Assembly (NCBI GenBank): GCA_902806575.1
Contig: CADCXD010000010.1
Location: 2,356,001 to 2,420,000, forward strand
Source of the DNA: Jackrogersella multiformis
Taxonomy: Eukaryota; Ascomycota; Sordariomycetes; Xylariales; Hypoxylaceae
DNA: 64,000 bases
Reading direction: 5' to 3'
Below, piece by piece: positions 57,056 through 64,000 of this stretch. The translations under genes were made by a program, and so were the position numbers. Position 1 is the stretch's first letter, and each line of letters opens with the position of its first letter. A model generated the notes under the pieces. It did not search any database, was not told where the DNA came from, and saw only the letters and a list, made by a program, of their open reading frames with translations.

Positions 57056-58229
57056 ATGAAGGTCAGTACACTTCTCGCCTGGGAGCCAGCCGATTTTAGA
57101 TTCGTATCCGAATATATCGCGACCCTTTTATTAATCATGATTCGATACGTAGTTCCTCCCACTCCGCGATTTCGACGTCGTCACCTCCGCATTGAACTTC
57201 AGCACGGCTGAATGTCGTGTGAAGGGAGGATGCGATCTTTACACAACGAAAGCCGCCGGCTCCGATAAGAAGCTCTACAAGTCGATCGAAAACTCCCTCG
57301 AGGCCCAACACGCCGCGCTTATCAAGTTCGGGGCATCCTTATCACCGCCACAACGTAAGGAGATGGCTGCGTCGCTCAACTTATCCCGCTCCAGTCCCTT
57401 CGGCAATCTAAGTGAAGTCTCGAGTCGTCGTTCCTTCGCCTACCTGATAGCCACACTGAACGCGAGTCATCCCGATTACGATTTCTCCCATGTGTTGCGC
57501 CCGACGGACTTCCGCCGCGAGCGCGACCTGCAGCACGTCATGGCCAATATCGACAATACCTTGCACAGTGTGCGCCCTCTCGGTGCTTCGCTCCTCTCAC
57601 CTAATGCGACTTCGTTATATCGATCCTATAGTAGTTCACCGGTTCCCAACCTAGCCGTAGGAGATGATGCGATTAGCAATCCTGTTTGGAGCCCCAATAT
57701 GTGGACCATGATTGATAAGGAGATGACTCTGAGGGATTGCACAGCATTTTCGTACCAACCCATTGAAGACCCATTCGACGGCGATGAGGCCGCCATATGG
57801 CGCGTGCATTATTTCTTCTTCAATAAGAACAGGAAACGAGTTGCCTATCTGTACATTAGGGGCCTACCGATTCTGATGAACTCGCCTGCGCTTGCGCCCC
57901 ATGGACGCGGTAGCAATGCCCTATCGAAGCGCCATGCGCTACCCTTACCTGGAAGCTTGGGCGCGAACAAGCGCGCCAGATTCTGGCTTGGGGATCAACT
58001 CGCGAACCAGGTAGTCGCCGACGAGGATGACGATGACGACTATGACGATGATATGGTTCAGTACGATCCAGACAATGATGTCGAGATCGACCCACTAAAT
58101 GATCCTTCCTCCGAAGAAGAGGAGAGCGATCAGTACGACGAGAGTGAAGAGAGCGAAGACGAGGACGAGCACGTTGCGCACTCCGTTAGGGGTATGAGTG
58201 AAGACATTGCTGCGCGAATGGAGATTTGA
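57056..58229 (+). CDS. MAF1: Maf1, repressor of RNA polymerase III
   Basis: Two exons, 57056-57061 (only Met-Lys) and 57153-58229, give 360 residues. Maf1 represses RNA polymerase III transcription under stress and nutrient limitation and is controlled by TORC1 and PKA phosphorylation. The A box is clear (KFLPLRDFDVVTSALNFSTAECRVKGGCDLYTTKAAGSDKKLYK). The B/C region is ..FSHVLRPTDFRRERDLQHVMANID, then WSPNMWTMIDKEMTLRDCTAFSYQPIEDPFDG and WRVHYFFFNKNRKRVAYLYIRG. The tail is very acidic (EDDDDDYDDD, SSEEEESDQYDESEESEDEDE). A linker between the boxes carries serines (SLYRSYSSSPVPN) that may be regulatory. The start was set by the family MKFLPL, which requires the 91-nt intron after ATGAAG. Confidence 0.96.
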
Positions 58230-58716
58230 AGGATTTATCCGATGTTCTCCCCAAGGTTGATTGACACCAACCCCCTTTCTGTTGTTCGGCGTTCAAGGAT
58301 GGGACGGGAACGGGGCAACACGATCTAGGGGCTACGATCAATACGGGGCGCATGAACAGGTCTGGGCATCGGGGTCTTCGGGGTCTGGTCTGGTCTGGTT
58401 CATGAAGGTCCTCAACGACACAGCACGGTTGGATTGTATGTGGTTCTCGGCGTTCCGGGTATGACTTTCTGCTGTCGCGGTTGTGGTTCGCGAGCGCGAT
58501 TCGACGCTCGATACCCCAATGATAGTTTTGCTTTGGCTGTTTCCTTTTTTTTTCTTGATAGGCTACCTGGTACCCAAGCAGGCAGCTAAGCTACCTAGGC
58601 AGACATGGCTGGCTGGACTGAATCCGGCGGTTTAGGTATGGTGGGTTAGTGTAGTTTAGGTACGGACGTGGCTTGTCGTGTACACGCTTTTGCTCTTGCG
58701 TTTTTTATCGGGGCTT
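58230..58716. other. Intergenic region 3' of MAF1
   Basis: AT- and GT-mixed sequence with GGTCTGGTCTGGT near 58384-58398. No gene is supported. Confidence 0.5.
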
Positions 58717-59166
58717 CTATGACGAGCTCCAGAGATTAGGAAATACGAATTTCGATTTCTTGATGTGTTTGTGAAGAGTTTGGGGTGATCGGTGATGTGA
58801 TATATACAGGCCAGTAGGCTTCATGTTCAATTTATGGGACCCTGATGGTAGCTCAAATAATAAAAATAAAGTTGAACTCGATGAATGTAAAGACAATACA
58901 GAAGTAGCAATTTGGGCATATTCCATTAATCTGTGATTTAATTGATCCACCTGAAGATGGATGGTGTATGTATGTGGTCCAATTAGTGGTGTACGTTTAA
59001 GGGTGTCGTTGTTTACTGGTATAAAATGAACAACTGTACGACCAGTTTCTTTTTGAGTAATCATATCCTTTTGTATTAAGTTACAGAGAGGATCAACTTC
59101 GGCTAGATCATATCTAATACCTGGTGAAATTCGGATATTGACTGTAACCAGCGGAGAAAACGCCAT
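58717..59166 (-). CDS. Unknown frame, doubtful
   Basis: An uninterrupted 149-codon frame on the minus strand. The first part (VTVNIRISPGIRYDLAEVDPLCNLIQKDMITQKETGRTVVHFIPV) has protein-like composition; the end (about 95-149) looks like low-complexity coding noise. No family is recognised. It lies next to HET remains and might be a degraded gene. The ATG at 59166 is not specially supported. Confidence 0.25.
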   Translation of the reverse strand: MAFSPLVTVNIRISPGIRYDLAEVDPLCNLIQKDMITQKETGRTVVHFIPVNNDTLKRTPLIGPHTYTIHLQVDQLNHRLMEYAQIATSVLSLHSSSSTLFLLFELPSGSHKLNMKPTGLYISHHRSPQTLHKHIKKSKFVFPNLWSSS

Positions 59167-59398
59167 AGGAGGAGGCCTTGGAGACTAATCGAGGCTCATA
59201 GTCCTGTTTCAACGTTTTCCCGCCTTCTCCACGTCGGAGAGGTAGATATGGCATATTTTGGCATTGCGATACCATTTGAACATGGAGTTGATAGGTAGCT
59301 TCCGAGAGCTCGGCACTACTTCTTTTGTCGAAGCAAGAACCTGCGGGTTGCCTATGCGTAGGAGTCAACAAGCTATTACATCTGCTACACCTGCTCAC
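59114..59398 (-). pseudogene. HET-domain (heterokaryon incompatibility) relic
   Basis: In one minus frame the sequence reads SCFDKRSSAELSEA, and a neighbouring frame continues MFKWYRNAKICHIYLSDVE. Together these match the HET domain core 'CCIDK.SSAELSEAINSMF.WY..A..CY.YLSDV', known from fungal heterokaryon-incompatibility proteins, with a one-base frame break between them near 59288. Stops and loss of frame follow, and no WTLQELLAP segment is visible. Only a broken piece is left. Confidence 0.65.
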
Positions 59399-60209
59399 TA
59401 GCCTTGCCCTTCGACACAGCTGTATTAGTGTTTGTGACTTGGGTGATGTTGTGTCTACCTAGGTACCTTAGGTAGGTGGACTTCGAAGCTGTATATCTGG
59501 TGCCGGACCGGACCTGGAAGGCTTCATGCCGCCCAGAATGGCTTGCTCTTTGCTGTCTGCAACTTGTGCGCTCTTAGATATGAACGAGGCAACTTGGTAA
59601 CCAAATCCAAAGTTATGGAGTTCTACGTAGGCTGGGACAGCGCACCGCCCCTAATAAATCAATATATTATATATATTATACTACCTACCTAAAGTAGCCA
59701 GGTACAGTGTATGTAGGTATTGTAAGTTTAGGGTAACTATAATAGGGCGGACTTAACAGTGGGCGAAAAAGATTATTGGGTGTTTAGCTAAATCTAATTG
59801 GCCAATAGGTAATTAAGATTCCCACAGTAATCCCGCTTCTTAATGCGATGGCGGGCTATCGACGACACGTACGACCCCGGGACCCCGACCTACCCCCCGC
59901 TCCTACCCGGAGGACAACCTAGACTAAACAATACTTAAGAAAGAAGCAACAGCACCATTAGCTACCTACATAAGGTAAGTACACCGCTGATATTAAATTT
60001 AAGATACCTACTTCCAAGGTTCTAAGGTTGTTCTTATTCTTTATACCCCATACTTCGTACACCCTCATGGATTAGACAACTCGAATTGGTCCAGTATTGT
60101 GTAAGGTTTCTACAGAACGGGATGTTGGAAACCCTGGAGCCTATCAGAATCAGACGAGGGGTATAACCCTGAACGTGACGAAACCTTCGAGTTCCGTCAC
60201 AGTCCCATC

Positions 60210-60843
60210 ACGGTTCATTAGACGATATCCAGTTTGAGGTGCCGCTAGCCTTCGTTAACCGCGAGGCTCGTAGCATCCATCGCCCTAGCTTGGGTTCGCC
60301 AACAGGGTATCGAGATGCGGCCCCGACGAAACAGAGAGTGCCCTCTCTTCGTGCGCCCTTTTAACCCCGTGCGTGATGCTTTATACGTCCCGTTTAACAG
60401 ATACGCCGATTTTATCGCCGAGCCCCAAGGCCGACTACGTGGACGTGGACGAGATCTCTTTGAACACTTCGGCCACATTAAACCGGACCTATCGCTCGTC
60501 GCCGCACAAGAGGTGTTATTTCGGGCCAGCCCTGGTATAGGTAGTCACCGAGATTGTACAGCATTACTTCCACGTGGGAAGTGTTGCTAATTGTGATCAA
60601 CGAGAAACCGGATCTGCTGTGCGCGACTATAGACAAGGACGTGCAGAAGTGGTGGGAGTTCGAGACTGTACGAGGAAGTTCCCTCTTCTGGAATCCCGAT
60701 CGTGGAGGTTCCGACCATGTGACGATGACGAGCCCTTATACAAACTCCCGGATAGGATCATCCGAGTACCAGGTGAAACACTTATCGAGCTGAAGATAAA
60801 TAGCTTCGAGGTCAGGCATGTCACCATTTGTCATGGCAGTTAG
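60210..60843 (+). pseudogene. 2EXR-like fungal protein, frameshifted relic
   Basis: Protein blocks of one family lie in order but in different frames: VPLAFVNREARSI (60237-60275), then ALAWVRQQGIEMRPRR.. with FVRPFNPVRDALYVPFNRYADF, then HYFHV, EVLLIVINEKPDLL and KWWEFETVRGSSLFWN. Finally DDEPLYKL appears (60723-60746), followed by an open tail to a stop at 60841-60843. Frame shifts are needed near 60275, 60545, 60577 and 60715. Family recognition is from memory of fungal 'NREAR.IALAWVREQGIEM' proteins that often carry a 2EXR domain. The N-terminal start is missing. Four breaks in 600 bases make this a pseudogene, though four introns cannot be formally excluded. Confidence 0.7.
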
Positions 60844-61110
60844 AAAAAGCCCGGTGTGCTAAAGTACATAACCTAGTAAGTTAGTTAATATTGTTATTGA
60901 AATTATACAATTTTATTATTATAAAGATTAACAGTCTTCTTATAAAGGAAACTACGGCGCTGGGATAGCGACGGCATAGCATTGGATATGGGACGCACCA
61001 ATGGTTCGACAACACGACAACTGTAGTCTCATCCACCTAACCCTCACGCCCCTCAATAATCCACTTCCCGAGGTCCTTCCACTCTAGTACTAGTTATTCA
61101 TTACTTAGAT
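60844..61110. other. Spacer before P450
   Basis: 270 bases, AT-rich, including the likely P450 promoter. Nothing else recognised. Confidence 0.4.
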
Positions 61111-62861
61111 ATGTCTCCCGTTACTATCGATCCCGCTCTCCTCTTAACCTTCGTAGGTATTATCATTCTAACGTAGGTACTTTGTTACTCGCAAGATGTT
61201 TGACCATGACCCTCGTGAGCCTCCGCTAGCTCCGAAATCGATTCCCGTCGTCGGCCATGTGGTCGGACTATCGCGAGAAGGGTTCGGCTACTATGTCGAT
61301 CTTAGGTATACCCTCACTCTTCCTATCCACGTGACGAACCATGTCTAACCCTACTCTAGAGAACAAACAGGCTTCCCTATCTTTACCGTGTGCCTCCCGG
61401 GCCAAAAGATGTACGTGGTAGCAGATCCGTTGCTCATCCAGACAATACAAAAGCGACACAAGACCCTCGCATTCCCGCCTATCGAGGCTAAGATCGCCTC
61501 TAGGGTTTGCGGGGCTAGTCTTGAGGCGCAGGCTATCTTAGAAAAGAATATCAATGGCGACGAGGGCGATTTCGGTCTTTCGATAGAGTCTTACGCGGCG
61601 ATGCGAGCTGGGCTCAAACCCGGGGATGATTTCGACGATATGAACCGCATAATGATTGGGGAAATCGCAAGGTCGATCGATATGCTGCAGCCAGCCAAAG
61701 GAATGTCTCTCAATATCGGCATGTACGCCTGGCTAAGGGATACCATTACTACAGCTACTACTAGGTCTATTTACGGTCCTATGAACCCGTACGACGATCG
61801 GGATGTTTCTGATGCTTTTTGGTAAGTAAGGCCTACGTTGTGGGGCTCAGGGGTTGAGGGGTCATGGATCGCGATTTGATCTAATATTGTTCGAGCTTAG
61901 GGAATTCGAAACAGGCCTTATGTCGATCCTAATCGGCATCCTTCCTTCAGTCATTGCTCGGAAGCCTGTAGTGGCTCGACACAAGGTCGCTAAGGCTTTC
62001 GAAGCATATTATAAAGCCGGAGGAGTAGAGAAGGCATCGGCTCTCACTCGGAAACGATACCAAGCACAGGTCAACAATAAAGTTCCCCTGGAAGATATCG
62101 CCCGCTACGAAGTTGGCTGTTCAATTGATATATTGGTAAACACGGCGCCTGCAGCTTTCTGGACCCTTCTTCTACTTCACTCTCACCCGGGTCTCCTCGG
62201 TGAGATCCGGGACGAGATTGATGCCTGCACCGAAACCACCATCGAGAATGGCCTTACCGTCAAGATCCTCGATATCAATATCGTTAGGGAACACTGTACC
62301 CTGCTGCTGTCCTCTTACCAAGAAGTCCTTCGCTATCGTTCCACGGGAGCAGCTATCCGCGAAGTCATGGAAGACACATACCTCGACGAGTGGTTGCTGA
62401 AGAAAGGCACCGTGTTGCAAATGCCAAGCCGCGTCGTCCACCAGGACGCTAACCTCTGGGGCCCTAACGTCAGCGATTTCAATCCTCGCAGGTTCCTCCG
62501 CGAGGAGAAGAAATCCCGCCCGCATGATGTCTGCTTCCGCGCCTTCGGCGGCGGCAGGACCCTGTGTCCCGGCCGCCATTTCGCCACCAACGAGATCATC
62601 GCCATAATTGCTCTCTTCGTTGCGAGATTGGACATGAAGCCAGCGGAGGGTGACTGGAAGCTTCCGACTACATGGAACACTCATGTAGCTGCCTTCGTCA
62701 TGGAGCCGGATGACGATATTCAGGTCGAGATCAAGACGCGGCCGGGCTTCGAGGATATCAGATGGGTTATTAATCTCAAGAAGTCGGAAAAGATCTTCCC
62801 CCTGGTGGCGGAAGATTACGCCTATACCCAGAGTAGTAGCTCTGGGGTGGTGTGGCAATGA
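61111..62861 (+). CDS. Cytochrome P450, CYP7/8-like
   Basis: The exons after the start are 61177-61305, 61360-61821 and 61901-62861. Visible landmarks are the proline-rich hinge (PPLAPKSIPVVGH), the I-helix NTAPAAFWTLLLL, the ExxR in YQEVLRYRS and the heme loop FRAFGGGRTLCPGRH with its cysteine thiolate. The I-helix lacks the A/GGx(D/E)T(T/S) oxygen-activation motif and has the NxxPAxFW form of CYP7 and CYP8 (sterol 7-alpha-hydroxylase, prostacyclin synthase), so a substrate related to sterols or an isomerase-like action is possible. The start is ambiguous. In one model, an AT|G codon at 61111 is split by a 64-nt intron, giving 517 residues without a membrane anchor. In the other, the anchor MSPVTIDPALLLTFVGIIILT is used, but a one-base shift at 61171-61177 is needed. 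No cluster partner is nearby. Confidence 0.85.
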
Positions 62862-64000
62862 CGGATTGCCCTGCTTACGAGTTGCTGATCGGTACGGCAG
62901 TCAAGAGAGAGGGTGGATTTGCTGGTTCTCATGCAAATTGACTACTACTGCTCTTCACGCATACGTTCGAGATGAAGTTACGATAAAAGATTGTTTTCTC
63001 GCTTCAAGGAGCAAACAGGCCGTCTACACGTTAAAATTGGAAATCTAAAAAGGGGTAGGGGCATTACTAAAAAGCATGGCTAGATTTCGAACTCGTTCAA
63101 TAATCAACTGTAAACAACATTCGCATAGTGGGAGTAATTAGAAATTTTGATCGGCTTCAAATTAGCTGAGGACCCTTTAACAGTAGAATCTCCTCGGAAG
63201 CAGCGTTTGAACTACTACTGTTAATACTACCTAGGTATACTATAGTGCTCCTTATCGTCGAGATTACCGAGCCCGTCGAGGGATAGTAGCAGTAGCGACT
63301 GTTTCAATACAACCCGGTAATAGAAGCTGTTCTACAGGTAGGTAGGTAAGAGAGACGGCAACAACGACGGCCCAGGTGACAACTTCAGACTTCCTCCTTC
63401 TGATAGCGACCCAGAAGATGACAGTGGGTATGAAACTTATTATGGGCGGCTTGTAGGGATTTCAGGGGCCTAACTAACAATTCAATGAATTACCTCCTAA
63501 CCAGAATACTTTAAACTGGAAGTTCCGGCGTCGTATTCCCCCCCTAAGATCATGACTGTGCGCTAAAATTTGTGAGATATCGACTGGATTCCCATATCGC
63601 AACTTCATCGATCGTTCCTGTACCTGTACCGGTAACTTGAGGAATACTGTACCGCTAACAAGACCACTCTCGATATTGACAAGCATTTCGAAACCTTGAA
63701 CAAATAATTACTCAAACATACCTCCGTCTCTGTCTCACAAATAACTGCCCCAAATCTACTTGTCTTACTTAAGGTACTAAAGTACTACCTGGGTAAGATA
63801 CTTGAAGCTATCGTAAGAAAAAGGGGGGATGATTAGGTAAGCAAATTGGGGAAGTACGTAAGTTACGTACTTAGGTATTCTAAGGTCTTACCTGCACAGT
63901 GCAGGTGTATTAGGTAATCAAGCTCATTACCTAATGTACTTAGGTACCTACCTTAATCCCATTAAACCGCGTCGCGTATTGAAAAGTGGAGCGCACGCCC
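62862..64000. other. Right-end gene-free region
   Basis: No supported gene. A 70-codon minus frame at 63474-63686 and a plus stretch around 63380-63460 (GDNFRLPPSDSDPEDDSGYETYYG) look protein-like but have no start, stop or family. ACCTAGGT motifs recur at 63230-63238 and 63936-63951. Confidence 0.45.

Noticed and set aside
63474..63686. 70-codon minus frame at the right end
   Set aside because: Protein-like but short, no recognised family, no start context or splice partners in the window.
1..64000. CRISPR arrays, bacterial operons, prophage
   Set aside because: No regularly spaced repeats; introns and families show a fungal chromosome.

Overview
The window looks like chromosomal DNA of a filamentous ascomycete (Pezizomycotina, probably Sordariomycetes). 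Most genes are split by short GT-AG introns, the best-matching protein families are fungal, the intergenic DNA is littered with the palindrome ACCTAGGT, and one transposon has been destroyed by C-to-T/G-to-A mutation typical of repeat-induced point mutation (RIP). Gene models below were assembled by eye from reading frames, splice sites and family knowledge; no search was run.

Left part (1-9.7 kb): the 5' end of a GT31-like membrane glycosyltransferase (minus, cut by the window edge), a NASP/Sim3-type histone chaperone (plus), a CDC50/LEM3 flippase subunit (minus) and a secreted DUF1996 protein (minus). From 9.7 to 20.6 kb there are no genes. The core of this gap, 12090-18763, is a complete but inactive Ty3/Gypsy LTR retrotransposon: two 309-bp LTRs with TGT...ACA ends, a 5-bp ATAAT target duplication, and recognisable remains of reverse transcriptase, RNase H and integrase, all saturated with RIP mutations.

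Middle (20.6-39.1 kb): glutamine synthetase (minus, start codon alone on its coding exon), a 3.7-kb gap, a conserved unknown protein, a MOSC plus ferredoxin-reductase fusion, an MFS transporter, RRP7 (18S rRNA maturation) and a DUF6536 membrane protein whose first intron cannot be spliced in frame.

Right part (39-64 kb): a Sln1-type hybrid histidine kinase, a carboxymuconolactone decarboxylase-like protein, an unknown protein with an 18-residue tandem repeat, the KEOPS kinase Bud32, the glutamate-cysteine ligase modifier subunit, the AP-1 sigma subunit and the RNA polymerase III repressor Maf1. The last 5.5 kb is accessory in character: an HET-domain relic, a frameshifted 2EXR-like relic and a CYP7/8-like cytochrome P450 with an ambiguous start.

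Most genes are conserved housekeeping functions and I see no operon-like gene cluster or clearly new multi-gene system. The most interesting signal is the strand-asymmetric edge of RIP in the two LTRs. Next come a possible alternative last exon in the AP-1 sigma gene, a perfect 36-bp palindrome, and genes that look as if they are breaking (DUF6536, P450 start).
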